From contig NZ_LT670817.1 of assembly GCF_900129425.1 (NCBI RefSeq), positions 3,100,001 to 3,164,000 on the forward strand: a stretch of DNA of 64,000 nucleotides, given 5' to 3'. Made by a program: the position numbers and the translations under genes. Source of the DNA: Bradyrhizobium erythrophlei (lineage in GTDB: Bacteria > Pseudomonadota > Alphaproteobacteria > Rhizobiales > Xanthobacteraceae). The notes beneath the pieces were generated by a model. It worked only from the letters and a program-made list of their open reading frames with translations. It was not told where the DNA came from and made no database searches. Below, in pieces: positions 33,495 through 43,430 of this stretch. Numbering within the stretch: position 1 is the stretch's first letter; every line of letters begins with the position of its first letter.

Positions 33495-33925
33495 CACGCC
33501 ATGTCCATATGCGCGCTGCGGACGTGCTCCGGCACGCTCGCGATCGTCAACTCGGCGCCGCAGAAGCATCGGGACCGGCCGTCGGTCGTCTGGGTCGGTA
33601 GCTGGCGACGGGTGCCCCACATCTTATACTTCCAGGCGGTGAAGGCTCGCTCCCGGCGGTTCTCTGTGAAATCGGCCTCGGTGCATTGTGGAAGGTATTC
33701 GAGCCACGCCCGCTCGAACTCGGCTCGCGCTATTTCAAAGGTCGCCGCGGTGCCATCGGGATGGTGCCCTTGATGCGATCGCGGATAGAAGCCGCAGTCC
33801 CAGCCCCATTGGTCGACGTCAGCCGGCACGCCGGCGCGCTTGGCGATCGTCCCGACGTGGGTGTCTCCATAGTAGACGTGCCAGCAATCGGGGATCTCAG
33901 GGTTTCGGCGGCGAGTGAGTTCCAT
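33494..33925 (-). CDS. hypothetical protein, MELTRRRNPEIPDCW family
   Basis: The 143-residue protein starts MELTRRRNPEIPDCWHVYYGD, which recalls a Bradyrhizobium orphan family, then FEIARAEFERAWLEYLPQCTEADF and a C-terminal CFCGAELTIASVPEHVRSAH that resembles a Cys2-His2 finger (C-x-C ... H-x4-H). No function is known. Its presence helps fix the genus. Confidence 0.65.
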   Translation of the reverse strand: MELTRRRNPEIPDCWHVYYGDTHVGTIAKRAGVPADVDQWGWDCGFYPRSHQGHHPDGTAATFEIARAEFERAWLEYLPQCTEADFTENRRERAFTAWKYKMWGTRRQLPTQTTDGRSRCFCGAELTIASVPEHVRSAHMDMA

Positions 33926-34089
33926 CCCGCCATTTTAGCAGCCGGGCAGGGGATTGCGCCAGCGTTGGCCGGGATCGTCACGGTTGCGGACCCATCGCAC
34001 CAACATTGATCGCTATCGCAGATTGCTCGGAACACAACTCTCAGAGCTTGAGCGCCAGTACCTGGAACGGCGCCGACCCGCCGAGCTAG
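33926..34089. other. gene-free stretch
   Basis: Between the reverse-strand orphan gene and the small gene beginning at 34260 I see no convincing gene or terminator. The C-T-rich run near 34103-34125 belongs to the coding part of the small Lys-rich gene. Confidence 0.3.
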
Positions 34090-34260
34090 TCAGCGGGCTT
34101 TGTCTTTCTCTTTTTTCTTTCGTTTCAAAACGTCGGCCTGGCTTCGATAGGCCAGCGCTACGGCACGAAGCCCAGCCGCGCGATCAGGGTCCGACGCGCG
34201 CATGGCCGCTTGCTCCGCCTTATCCGCCTGTTTTCGAAAGAACTTAGTTTGCTTGACCAT
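34090..34260 (-). CDS. 56-residue Lys-rich small protein
   Basis: Reading the reverse strand from ATG at 34260 gives MVKQTKFFRKQADKAEQAAM...ending KRKKKEKDKAR. The product is helical and strongly basic at both ends, with a middle LRAVALAYRSQADVL. Such short basic proteins are frequent in Bradyrhizobium. There is no strong ribosome site, so confidence is modest. It is too short to be judged by domain content. Confidence 0.5.
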   Translation of the reverse strand: MVKQTKFFRKQADKAEQAAMRASDPDRAAGLRAVALAYRSQADVLKRKKKEKDKAR

Positions 34261-34467
34261 GGTGACAACGGGATTGGGAACGCATGGGTTTCCGTTTCAA
34301 TATGGGCCTCTTCCGTTGCAAATGACACCGCGCGGCACCTGAAATTTTAGTTTAGTACTTTTCCCGTCGCAATCGGGTCGGCCTCGATTGACCTGCGCGG
34401 AGAGCTGGGGTCCCCTCGTTTACGTTTTCGTTTCGACCAGCCCGCGATCCTTTCCGAGTAAGTCGGT

Positions 34468-35163
34468 CTAGCTTGGTTCGCCGCGTCGGCGGTCAATCAC
34501 AGCGACAGAGTGCACACCATCTAGTTCGTCTAGCTTTGCAACAAAGGTTTTGATGTCTTGCGACGAAACCTTGCTCAAGAGGACAGTGACCTCTTCGATG
34601 CCGTCGCGAGGCGTAGTGAGAAACCGTTTAATCTGGCCAGTGCGAATATTGAGTGTTCGTTTGACAACCTCCGGCGTAACAGAGGCTTGCGTCGCTTCAA
34701 TTTTCAGTCGGCAGCTTTGATTGCGAGCGCGATAAGCTTCTTCCAGCGGCTTTACTCCAGCGAGAATAACAATGATGACAGCGGTGGAAACGCCAGCCGC
34801 GAAATAGAGACCGCCACCAACGGCCAAACCAATTGCAGCGACCGTCCAAATACTCGCCGCTGTCGTCAGACCCCTGACTATCTCACCTCGGGCCAGAATT
34901 GCGCCGGCACCAAGGAAGCCAATGCCTGAAACCACCTGTGCAGCAACCCGCGAGGGGTCAAGAACGACGTTTTGAGAGGAAAGGCTGTCTCGGAACCCAA
35001 AGGCGGAGACGATCATGATCAGGCAAGCACCAACGCAAACCAACATATGCGTTCGGATACCAGCGGCCCAGAGAAGTCGCTCGCGTTCAAATCCGATGAC
35101 GCTGCCGAATACCGCCGCTACTAGCAGGCGAGCAACGACGTCCAAGTTGGGAAGCGTGTTCAT
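34468..35163 (-). CDS. MgtC/SapB family membrane protein
   Basis: The 231-residue protein has four to five membrane helices in the first 135 residues, with the MgtC hallmarks GSVIGFERERLLWAAGIRTHMLVCVGA, QVVSGIGFLGAGAIL and GLTTAASIWTVAAIGLAVGGG. A C-terminal soluble ACT-like domain follows (RLKIEATQASVTPEVVKRTL, IEEVTVLLSK). Family members help growth at low magnesium and counter ATP-synthase-related stress. No neighbour explains its role here. Confidence 0.85.
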   Translation of the reverse strand: MNTLPNLDVVARLLVAAVFGSVIGFERERLLWAAGIRTHMLVCVGACLIMIVSAFGFRDSLSSQNVVLDPSRVAAQVVSGIGFLGAGAILARGEIVRGLTTAASIWTVAAIGLAVGGGLYFAAGVSTAVIIVILAGVKPLEEAYRARNQSCRLKIEATQASVTPEVVKRTLNIRTGQIKRFLTTPRDGIEEVTVLLSKVSSQDIKTFVAKLDELDGVHSVAVIDRRRGEPS

Positions 35164-35681
35164 GCTGACCTCTTTTCATTCAGAAAATTCTCCGCACCGT
35201 AAATTGAACCGCGTTCGTCGAGGGAAAACAACCCGGCGTCGAAATTGGATACCAAATAGGCAGCCGACGTGCCGGCATCTTGACAGTCGGCACGTCTGGT
35301 CTAAGAGGGCTGACGACGACGATGATCGACGAAAACTTGGAGCGGTTCCTGCCGTCGAGCCTTGCCCGGTGTCGGTCAAAAGCGCCGAAGCTTCCTCAAC
35401 GAGACTGAGGCGATCCGCAAGCTCGGCATCTCGATCATCCGCAGCTACCTCCTCCGCCGCCTCTTCGCGACCCATGTCAAGCGGTTTGCCGCTTGGTGCG
35501 AACGCATCGTGGCGTTGATCCCGGAGTACTGAAATTCGGAAGGTAGCGTAAGCCCGTGTCCAGTCGGGAAACTGCCCTCACGCGCCTGAACGATCATCTC
35601 ATGAGCAGTTCAATCCGAACATCCAGCGCCGGGATGACGTGGAAGGCGTTGGAAGCTGTCCCGATCTCACGGATGATCCGA
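35164..35681. other. intergenic region, no clear gene
   Basis: About 520 bases hold only short open frames without ribosome sites. The stretch around 35320-35420 (ATGATCGACGAAAACTTGG, broken by a stop after 28 codons) may be a decayed gene fragment. No inverted repeats of transposon type were seen. Confidence 0.4.
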
Positions 35682-37934
35682 TTAGGCGATCGCCTCTAGC
35701 GCGACGGCAGCCGCACCTTGAGTGGGATCGGCGGGCTTCTGGGCTCCCATCATCATCTTATAGTGCCCGTGATGATCTGTCTTTTCGAAGATGCGGCGGA
35801 ATACGTCGAGATAGCGAGCCACGACGCTGTCGTCAGCGGAGATGTAGAGATCGTCGTGGGCGCTGTGCGATCCGTCATTGACCCAAGAGAAAAGTGACGT
35901 GCAGAGTTGCTGGTCCTTGCCCTCGAACTGCGCGATAATATCGTCCGTGTCGACGTTGCCGAGAATCTTGAAATAGTTCTCGATGATGCGCCTGAGCGTG
36001 TTCTGGATGGTCATGTTCGAGCGGTTCGGGTTCCGCACTTCCGCCCAGAGTAATTCGTACGACGTCTTAATCGGGTTGTGATTGTAGCCGACGACCTTTG
36101 AGACGCCGTCGACCTTGCGGACGATCCAGAAGGTCTCTTGCGCTCTGCATTCCGCTCCCCGGTTGCGATCGAACGATACCTCCTTGTGAAAGTAGATGTT
36201 GTGAGTCAGCAGGAAGACTTGCTTGATCTGGCCTTTGCCATCGGAAGCCTCTTTGAGCAAACGCTTGATCAGGTTGCTGACGATGAACAGCACGTCGCTG
36301 TCCAGACTCGACACCGGATCGTCAAACACGACAATTCGGTCGGAGGTGACATCCGACTCTGATACGCTGCCGCGTAGCAGGTGGTAAAAATAGAGGAAGC
36401 AGACGAAGCTTTTCTCGCCTTCGCTAAGCGTCGCCGCCGCGTTGTCACCGCCGTTGCGGACAATTTCATAGAGGTGGCCGCGCTCGCCCGCCGTTCTCAG
36501 CGTGAAGCCAGAGAAGCCAAACGAGGTCAACAAGGAGTTGATCGCGCTCACCGTCGGCTGAACGCTTGTGACTTTTTTTTCCAATTCACGCAGCTCCGCC
36601 CTTGCGGTAAGCAGCTGGCCCTCTTTCGCTGCGAGGCCTGTAGTCAGTCCTCCGACGGCCTTGTCGAGCGCGTCCCACTCCGCCCGGTACTTCTCGATTG
36701 TCGCGCTGTACTCATCGAGCAGGTACTTCCAGATTTGGCCGATGAGCGTGCCGCGCTCGGCGGCAATGTTGTCTACGAGCGCGTTATGAGCGGCAATTGA
36801 GGCATTGGCGGTGGCGATCCTGGCGATAATCGGCTCCGCCAGTTCTGCGAGCGGTTCCAACGTCACCGGCGTGCTGGGCTCGCGCTTCTTGGCTTCGAGC
36901 AGGCGCTTGTTCACCGCGAGGCGGGCGGCGATTCGATCGACATCTGCGCGCAGAAGCTCCCGGTCGACGTGACGATTGTCGTGGGCGATAGCTTCTTCGA
37001 GCATCTTCAAAGTCGAGCCAGCGACGACATCGTATGTCTCAAGCGCAGCGGCGATCGACGCCATATCGTTGAGGAAGGTTTCGTCGAAATAGGCATTGAG
37101 CCGCGCGGCAAGCTCCGCCTCGACTTCCTGCTGACAGAAAGGACATTGAGATCCATGGCCGAGATACTGCAGTCCTTGCCTAACCCAATCGCTGTTGCCA
37201 AGTCGCCGAATTAGGGCGGCGACATCGACATCTTCCTTGCCGAGCACTTTCTTAGCGAGCACGGGCGCGCGTTCGACCGCCAGTAGATCGGTTATGTCAA
37301 TAGTGCCTATCACGGCGTGGCGCTCGAGCCCATCTTCAAACAACGTCACGGCCTTGCGCTTCAGCTCATCGACGGTCACGAGCGGCGCCGTGTTGGCCGC
37401 CAACTCTACCAGCACCTTGTCGCAGAACTTCGACTGCGAGTTTCGGACGCCTGAGAAGGCGTCCTTAAAATAGGGATCGTACTTGCCCTTGATCTTCCAG
37501 CAGTCAGATTCGAACTGGGCGCGCAGCGTCCGTAGCTCTCCCCGCTTACCGGACGACGAGTCCACCACGCCTAATGTGCCGTTCAGCTTCGCAATACCAT
37601 CCTCAAGGTCTTCGACCCTGGCTTTGGCTTTCTCGATCTTGTCGAGCGTGTCGCTCGCGGCCTCTCCAAGGGTAAAAATTCCGGGAAGTGGAAGCTGCGG
37701 CACAAAGTTGCGGGTCACGAAGTCGCTGTTGTAGACGCAACAGGCCAGCGTCCGACCCTTCTCCCACGTCAAGGCGCAGGAAGCATAGGAGCTAGGATTA
37801 TAAATGACGCGCGAGATCGTTGTCTTGCCGGTTCCGTTCGTGCCGAAGATGAAATTGATCGCCTTCAGCGACGAGAGCTTCTCGCCTTCACTCGAATAGC
37901 TTGCGTTACCCGCAATCTTAATTTCCTGAAGCAC
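35682..37934 (-). CDS. PrrC/RloC-like AAA_13 ATPase, candidate anticodon nuclease
   Basis: The 750-residue protein has an ABC-type ATPase split by coiled coil: Walker A GTNGTGKTT (31-39), a CPFC zinc hook at 264-267, signature LSEGEKS (503-509), Walker B VVFDDPVSSLD (535-545) and H-loop LLTHN (575-579). The C-terminal part has R648-x3-E652 (TLRRIIENYF) and NDGSH (H690), a spacing like the Arg/Glu/His triad of the PrrC and RloC anticodon nucleases. The zinc hook favours RloC. RloC-type enzymes cut tRNA on DNA damage or phage attack, so this could be a fallback for the neighbouring type III system. Nuclease activity is inferred; other AAA_13 proteins share the outline. Confidence 0.7.
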   Translation of the reverse strand: MLQEIKIAGNASYSSEGEKLSSLKAINFIFGTNGTGKTTISRVIYNPSSYASCALTWEKGRTLACCVYNSDFVTRNFVPQLPLPGIFTLGEAASDTLDKIEKAKARVEDLEDGIAKLNGTLGVVDSSSGKRGELRTLRAQFESDCWKIKGKYDPYFKDAFSGVRNSQSKFCDKVLVELAANTAPLVTVDELKRKAVTLFEDGLERHAVIGTIDITDLLAVERAPVLAKKVLGKEDVDVAALIRRLGNSDWVRQGLQYLGHGSQCPFCQQEVEAELAARLNAYFDETFLNDMASIAAALETYDVVAGSTLKMLEEAIAHDNRHVDRELLRADVDRIAARLAVNKRLLEAKKREPSTPVTLEPLAELAEPIIARIATANASIAAHNALVDNIAAERGTLIGQIWKYLLDEYSATIEKYRAEWDALDKAVGGLTTGLAAKEGQLLTARAELRELEKKVTSVQPTVSAINSLLTSFGFSGFTLRTAGERGHLYEIVRNGGDNAAATLSEGEKSFVCFLYFYHLLRGSVSESDVTSDRIVVFDDPVSSLDSDVLFIVSNLIKRLLKEASDGKGQIKQVFLLTHNIYFHKEVSFDRNRGAECRAQETFWIVRKVDGVSKVVGYNHNPIKTSYELLWAEVRNPNRSNMTIQNTLRRIIENYFKILGNVDTDDIIAQFEGKDQQLCTSLFSWVNDGSHSAHDDLYISADDSVVARYLDVFRRIFEKTDHHGHYKMMMGAQKPADPTQGAAAVALEAIA

Positions 37935-38597
37935 TTAACGCCCCCAGACTCTGTCAAATGATCACGCCTAATTTTTGAAGACACATGCTATCGCCCGTTC
38001 CGCGAAATAGCGAGCCAAATCTACCGGAGGGTGCAACTGACTTCGCAAGGCAGTTTCCTTCGGACGTTGTGACGACTGCAAGCCGCGTTGCCGCTCTGAA
38101 GCACTCAAACCACCCACCTGACAGGCTCGGTCTCGGCCACCTGCATCGGCGACCTTGGCGAGATGTCTATTCAGTTTTGCGAGCTTCGGCGCCTAACGAT
38201 GTTAAGGACCCGGGGCTGCAGGCGATCTCGACCCGTCAAGCCGCCGAGCTGACTCTTTGCTCAGACGCTGCGGACGCGCTCGAAGTGGGCTTATAGGGGC
38301 CGAGAAGACGTCCCGCGTCACCTGATTGTCGACATCCAGCAGGCTCTTGCCGATCACCGGCAGCTAGGTCGAGCAATCCAGGTTATCCTCTGTCATGCGT
38401 GTACCTGCGGTTGCGAATCGCAGGCGCCATGCTGGCGATCGCAGGTTGTAAAAACAAGGGAATCCCGGGGCGGGGGGACATTTATCCCCGAAAAAAGATC
38501 ATTGCTTTCAACCTCTGGATCAGCGCGCCCGCACCTGCTATCGCTCAACCTGACGGCGAGGTGAGCGGAAAGCCGCGGCCGGCAGCTGGGGGCGTGA
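37935..38597. other. intergenic region between AAA_13 gene and type III R-M
   Basis: The 660-base gap separates divergent genes, so it must hold both promoters. Short frames (for example 37985-38296 +) have no ribosome site or domain and look non-coding. Around 38440-38500 there are A-rich tracts next to GGGG runs, possibly the R-M promoter area. No dyad symmetry of note. Confidence 0.4.
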
Positions 38598-40370
38598 ATG
38601 ACCGAATTGAATTTCAAAGGCAAAGAATTTGTTTACAACCATCACTTAGCGGTACCGTTTCGTCCCCTCGTACCACATTCTAAAAAAGGCATCGGTCCGG
38701 TCGCGTTTGATGGCAATCTGATCATTCACGGCGACAACCTACACGCGTTGAAGGCGCTGCTGCCGCTCTACGCCGGCAAGGTGGACTGCGTCTACATCGA
38801 TCCCCCCTACAATACGGGCAACAAAGAATGGAGCTATAGCGACAACGTCAACGCGCCGATGATCCGCGAGTGGCTCACCGCCAATCCAATTTCGCTAGAT
38901 GATGGTCTACGCCACGATAAATGGTGCGCCATGATGTGGCCTCGCCTTCGGATGCTGGGTGAATTGCTCTCGCCTGAGGGAGCAGCGTTCATTTCCATAA
39001 ATTCGATCGAGTACGCTCGTTTAAAATCTATGTGCGACGAAATATTCGGAGAAGATCAGTACATTGGTGAGTTTGTTTGGAAATCCCGAAACAACAAGGA
39101 CAACAGAAACGAGAATGGCCTATCGAATGATCACGAATTTGTTCTGATATATGGCGGAGGACTAGACGGAGAACTCCGATCAGCCGCGGACTATTCCAAT
39201 CCAGATGGCGACAATCGTGGGCCGTGGGCCAGCGCCAATATGGTTGGCTTGGCCTCTAAAGATAAGAGGCCAAACCTCCATTTTGATCTCATCAATCCTG
39301 CGACAAAGATTAACTATGGCTGCCCTAAGCGCGGATGGCGATTTGAGCCAGCCACGATGAAACGGCTGATTGCCGAGCGACGCATTTTATGGCCCGAAAA
39401 AAAAGATGGTCGTCCGCGCCGCAAATCTTTCCTTTCAGAACTCGACGCACGAACCAACGTATCGTCGGTCACTAACGGTGTATTCTACACGAACAATGGC
39501 TCAAAAGAATTTGGCCAGATTTTGCCTGAAGCAGAGTTTCCATTTCCTAAGCCTATCGAGCTAATTCAGTTCATACTGTCACTGTTCGAAAGACAGGACC
39601 TTTTGGTTTTGGATTCTTTTGCTGGCTCTGGTTCTACCGCCCATGGCGTACTACAAGCCAACAAGCTCGATGGGGGTAGTCGCCGCTTTATCCTTGTAGA
39701 AATGGAAGATTATGCAGACAAACTTACGGCGGAGCGTGTTCGGCGAGTCATAAAGGGCTACAAATTCGAGGGAACTCAAAAGACCGAACTGCTGCGTGAA
39801 TATTTAAACTGGCGGGCGATTGAGCGTGCCGAGGATCTTGTTCAAAGGGTAAAGGGCATCGAGAACCTGGAAGGCCCAGACTTCGACCGTGTGACCAAGC
39901 AAGTGAAGGGCGGAGAACTGATCGTCACGGGCGAAAAGGCGGTCACCAAGCGCGCGGAAGGCCTTGGCGGCGCATTCACCTATTGCACGCTGGATGACCC
40001 CGTCGAACTGGACAAGGTGCTTAGTGGCGAGTCGCTACCGTCCTATGCCGCCATCGGGACCGCGCTGTTCCACATGGCGACCAATCAAGCGCTCGATCCG
40101 AAGGCGATCCGTCAAAAGGATTTCTATCTCGGCGAGACCGAAAGCCAGCATGTCTGGCTGATCTACAAACCCGACCTCAATTGGCTGAAAACGCCCACGG
40201 CGGCCCTCACCCTCGATCAAGCCAAGATTTTTGCCGGGACTGATCCCGAAAAGCGCCATCTGGTCTTTGCTCCGGCCCGGTTTGTCAGCCAGAAAATGCT
40301 GGGCGAGCAGAACTTGCCCGTTGAATTTGTGCCATTGCCGTTTGCTCTGTACCGCATCGACCGGGGCTAA
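38598..40370 (+). CDS. mod: type III restriction-modification methyltransferase (Mod)
   Basis: The 590-residue protein has DPPYNTG (68-74) before FAGSGS (about 341-346), the beta-class order of adenine-N6 methyltransferases and typical of Mod. The SAM pocket (DSFAGSGSTAHGVL) and the catalytic motif are intact. The middle region carries the target recognition domain (about 160-300). Mod gives the asymmetric recognition site and also forms a complex with Res. The stop is 6 bases before the res start, so the pair is an operon. No simple-sequence repeat for phase variation is visible in the 5' part. Confidence 0.9.
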   Translation: MTELNFKGKEFVYNHHLAVPFRPLVPHSKKGIGPVAFDGNLIIHGDNLHALKALLPLYAGKVDCVYIDPPYNTGNKEWSYSDNVNAPMIREWLTANPISLDDGLRHDKWCAMMWPRLRMLGELLSPEGAAFISINSIEYARLKSMCDEIFGEDQYIGEFVWKSRNNKDNRNENGLSNDHEFVLIYGGGLDGELRSAADYSNPDGDNRGPWASANMVGLASKDKRPNLHFDLINPATKINYGCPKRGWRFEPATMKRLIAERRILWPEKKDGRPRRKSFLSELDARTNVSSVTNGVFYTNNGSKEFGQILPEAEFPFPKPIELIQFILSLFERQDLLVLDSFAGSGSTAHGVLQANKLDGGSRRFILVEMEDYADKLTAERVRRVIKGYKFEGTQKTELLREYLNWRAIERAEDLVQRVKGIENLEGPDFDRVTKQVKGGELIVTGEKAVTKRAEGLGGAFTYCTLDDPVELDKVLSGESLPSYAAIGTALFHMATNQALDPKAIRQKDFYLGETESQHVWLIYKPDLNWLKTPTAALTLDQAKIFAGTDPEKRHLVFAPARFVSQKMLGEQNLPVEFVPLPFALYRIDRG

Positions 40371-40376
40371 AGATCC

Positions 40377-42974
40377 ATGTTCCGCCAACTTGATTATCAG
40401 GACCGGGTGCTAACGGCGCTCGACACTTACCTCCATGGGCTAAAGGAGGAGAAAGCCAGCGCGGACAAGGTTGCCCTTGTAGCTGCGAACAACCCCGGCG
40501 TTGACATTGTCATTCCTGACTTTGTGAAGGACACGTGGGAAGCTCTGAAGATCCATGGAAAGCTTCCCGGCTCTCGGGCAGAAATCCCATTCTCTCCCCG
40601 CGCCGACGGTTGTGGCAGGCCTGCGCCGAACATCGTGCTGAAGGTCCCAACAGGCGGCGGCAAGACATGGCTTGCGGTCTCCGCCGTCTCGAGGATCATG
40701 GGCAACTATTTGAATCGGAATACGGGTTTTGTCCTCTGGGTCGTCCCCAACGAAGCGATCTACACGCAAACTCTCAAGCATCTGAAGGATCGCCAGCATC
40801 CTTACCGGCAGGCCCTTGATCGCGCAGCCGCCGGGCGGGTCCGGATCATGGAAAAAACGGATCGCCTGGACGCGCGAGACGTGGTAACCAACCTTTGCGT
40901 CATGCTGCTGATGCTACAATCAGCCAACCGCGAGACTCAGGACTCCCTGAAGATGTTTCAGGATCGTGGGGACGTGCATGGCTTCTTCCCGCCGGAGGGC
41001 GAGCAGCAAGCCCACCGAGCGGCTTTTGACCTCACGCCCAACCTATCTGGATACGAAAGTATGTTTCCGATGGTGAAGGACTCGCTGGGCAATGCTCTGC
41101 GAGTGATCCGCCCCGTCGTGGTGCTTGATGAAGGTCATCGGGCCGTTTCCGACCTCGCGTTCCGCACGCTGTATGGCTTCAATCCATGTTTTGTTTTGGA
41201 ATTGACGGCAACGCCGCAGGATGTGCAGCCGCGGGGAGGAAACAATCCTCGCGAGGCGAGATACGCCAACTTGTTGGTCGAGATCGCCGGGCGAGAGCTT
41301 GACCACGAGGGCATGATCAAAATGCCTCTTAATCTCGACCCTCGGCAGGGTACCGACTGGAGGGCGACCCTCAACGCGGCTGTCGACAAACTAAAGAGCC
41401 TGCATAGGGCCGCCCGAAAGCTTCGATCTAATACCGGTCGATACATCCGACCGATCATGCTGATCCAAGTCGAGCGTACAGGCTCGGAGCAGCGCTCGAA
41501 AAACTATATCCACGCCTACGACGTAAGAGACTGGCTTTTGACTGCGGGCTTTGATGAAGCCGAGATTGCGATCAAAACTGCCGAGCAGAACGACTTAAAT
41601 CAGCCGGAAAATCAGGACTTGCTCTCGCCGACTAATCGGGTTCGCGCGATCATCACAAAGCAAGCACTCCAGGAGGGCTGGGACTGTCCATTCGCTTATG
41701 TACTTTGTGCTCTGGCCGCCAGCTCAAATCTGAGAGCAATGACACAGCTGATCGGTCGAATCCTTCGCCAGCCCCATGCACAGAAAACTGAGGTAGCAGC
41801 CCTGGATGAATGCCATGTTATCACTCATCACGCAGATACAGCGGACGTCGTGGCAGCGATCAAGGATGGACTAGAACAGGACGGGCTCGGCGATCTCGTC
41901 CGGCAAGTCGTCCAAGTCGACGGGACTAGCAAAGGGCAGAGCGCGAGAAAAACAAAGCGGCGACCCGCTTTCGCTTCGACAGAAATCTACTTGCCTAAGG
42001 TTATGTTTGCGGATGGAGATCAGGTTCGTGATCTCGATTATGAGACCGATGTACTCTCGGCCATAGACTGGCTGGGTTTCGACCCACGCCGAATTGCGGA
42101 AAGCATTCCCGAGAACGTTCAAGCCGCAGAAGGGCAGCTTCAGCGCCTTAGGCTCGCCGATGACGGAAAGGAGTTGCTTGTCGGAGAAGTCGTTGCGCCG
42201 AATCCGGAAATCTTGAGGTTCGATCCTGTCCACGCCGTGAGGATGATTTCCGACATCGTCCTGAATCCGTTTGTCGGCCGTGAGGTTGTTGAAAGGTTTC
42301 TTGAGAAGCTTCGGGTACGGGGTTTCGATGATGATAAACTGGGAAGACATGCCAGCTTTATTGTTGAGGAGTTACGCCGAGGCCTTGAGATCGCCCGGGA
42401 TGACCGTGCCGAAGCCCTCTTCAAAGCCACCGTGGCGGCCGGGCGCATCCAGTTCCGGCTACGCCTCGACGGTCGCAACTGGCGGATGCCCTTCGGCGTC
42501 GAGACGACGGAGCCGGAAAACGCGCCCCAGATTTTCAGCAAAACTGGCGGACCGCTGGAGAAAAGCCTGTTCGCGCCCGTCTATGCGAATGAACTCAACA
42601 ACGACGAGCGGGAGGTCGCCGTTTACCTCGATGGCGAAAAGGCGCTTACCTGGTGGCACCGGAATGTCGCTCGCTCTCAATATTCTCTGCAGGGCTGGAG
42701 GAAAGCGAAAATCTATCCCGATTTCGTGTTTGCTGTTCATCACGACGGAAAGCCGAAGCGCATCACTGTACTCGAAACCAAAGGAGACCAGCTCGATAAC
42801 TTGGACACCGAATACAAACGGAACGTGCTTGCTATTCTCTCCCACCATTTCAAGTGGGACGACACGAAAGCGGTAGGAGAGCTTGAGTTGCTAAAAAATG
42901 GCGGAGAGATCGTCCAAGGGACGCTGGTGCTCATGAGCGAATGGAAGACAAAGCTTCCCACGTACTTGGAGTGA
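40377..42974 (+). CDS. res: type III restriction enzyme Res subunit
   Basis: The 865-residue protein is a superfamily 2 helicase-nuclease. It has Walker A KVPTGGGKTW (89-98), a DEGH box (251-254), motif III-like LELTATPQDV, motif V/VI region QEGWDCPFAYVL...QLIGRILRQP (about 456-465), and a C-terminal PD-(D/E)xK nuclease with YPDF (about 780) and ETK (about 800). With Mod it translocates or switches on DNA between two head-to-head sites and cuts about 25 bases away. All motifs look intact, so the system appears active. Confidence 0.9.
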   Translation: MFRQLDYQDRVLTALDTYLHGLKEEKASADKVALVAANNPGVDIVIPDFVKDTWEALKIHGKLPGSRAEIPFSPRADGCGRPAPNIVLKVPTGGGKTWLAVSAVSRIMGNYLNRNTGFVLWVVPNEAIYTQTLKHLKDRQHPYRQALDRAAAGRVRIMEKTDRLDARDVVTNLCVMLLMLQSANRETQDSLKMFQDRGDVHGFFPPEGEQQAHRAAFDLTPNLSGYESMFPMVKDSLGNALRVIRPVVVLDEGHRAVSDLAFRTLYGFNPCFVLELTATPQDVQPRGGNNPREARYANLLVEIAGRELDHEGMIKMPLNLDPRQGTDWRATLNAAVDKLKSLHRAARKLRSNTGRYIRPIMLIQVERTGSEQRSKNYIHAYDVRDWLLTAGFDEAEIAIKTAEQNDLNQPENQDLLSPTNRVRAIITKQALQEGWDCPFAYVLCALAASSNLRAMTQLIGRILRQPHAQKTEVAALDECHVITHHADTADVVAAIKDGLEQDGLGDLVRQVVQVDGTSKGQSARKTKRRPAFASTEIYLPKVMFADGDQVRDLDYETDVLSAIDWLGFDPRRIAESIPENVQAAEGQLQRLRLADDGKELLVGEVVAPNPEILRFDPVHAVRMISDIVLNPFVGREVVERFLEKLRVRGFDDDKLGRHASFIVEELRRGLEIARDDRAEALFKATVAAGRIQFRLRLDGRNWRMPFGVETTEPENAPQIFSKTGGPLEKSLFAPVYANELNNDEREVAVYLDGEKALTWWHRNVARSQYSLQGWRKAKIYPDFVFAVHHDGKPKRITVLETKGDQLDNLDTEYKRNVLAILSHHFKWDDTKAVGELELLKNGGEIVQGTLVLMSEWKTKLPTYLE

Positions 42975-43279
42975 CGCGAAATGCGGCGTTGGCAAAATGG
43001 AACTTGGCAACCTTAATCCCCGAACTTTTCACGTTCGGCCGGAGTCGTCGGAGGGTAGTGGGTCACGGTCATCTTCTCAGTTCACTGCGGTAAGAATGAT
43101 CCAGACGATGAACGCGGCAGTCATGGCGAGGACAACGTATCCCGCTGCCTGTACGAGCCAAAATTGCCAGTGTCTCGTCATCCCGTAAATATGCGCCGCC
43201 GCCCGTCCGCTTTCCAGCCCGCAAGTCTGCCACCCGTCGGAGACACCTCGCGCGCGAGCGAACGCTTGCAAAATTTCTT
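42975..43279. other. gene-poor stretch before the repeat
   Basis: A 34-codon reverse-strand frame (43077-43181, MTRHWQFWLVQAAGY...) encodes one membrane helix but has a weak ribosome site; it is not listed as a gene. Nothing else stands out. Confidence 0.3.
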
Positions 43280-43397
43280 GCAAACGTCTCGGGAGTGCCC
43301 GGAAATAGCCGGATCAAAAATGGGGGTGTTTGCGAGAAGGGTTGAATGATTTCAATGGGATAGCCCAAAATCTGATAGGCTACCGTTACACCATTCC
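43280..43397. repeat. 118-bp degenerate direct repeat, copy A (left of ABC-3C cassette)
   Basis: This 118-bp stretch aligns without gaps with 47059-47176, with about 83 of 118 positions identical by hand count. The last 20 bases GGCTACCGTTACACCATTCC are identical, as is the block CCGGATCAAAAA. Together the copies bracket the three-gene ABC-3C cassette, 3,661 bases apart. Confidence 0.65.
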
Positions 43398-43403
43398 CCA
43401 CCT

Positions 43404-43430
43404 AAGTGCTTGACTTATAAGCACTTTTTT
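43404..43430 (+). terminator. rho-independent terminator before the ABC-3C cassette
   Basis: AAGTGCTT (43404-43411) pairs with AAGCACTT (43419-43426) around GACTTAT, and the T run continues to 43430. It lies right after repeat copy A and would insulate the cassette from the R-M operon. Confidence 0.75.

Noticed and set aside
37985..38296. Forward frame of 103 codons before the type III R-M genes
   Set aside because: No ribosome site, no domain, random-looking composition.
43077..43181. 34-codon reverse-strand membrane peptide
   Set aside because: One hydrophobic helix but poor ribosome site and no neighbour logic; could be a toxin-like peptide but support is too thin.
43378..43397. tRNA-like sequence (reverse strand GGTGTAACGGTAGCC) at the ABC-3C repeat ends
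   Set aside because: It resembles a tRNA D-arm, but no cloverleaf, anticodon stem or acceptor stem can be drawn, so no tRNA or att claim is made.
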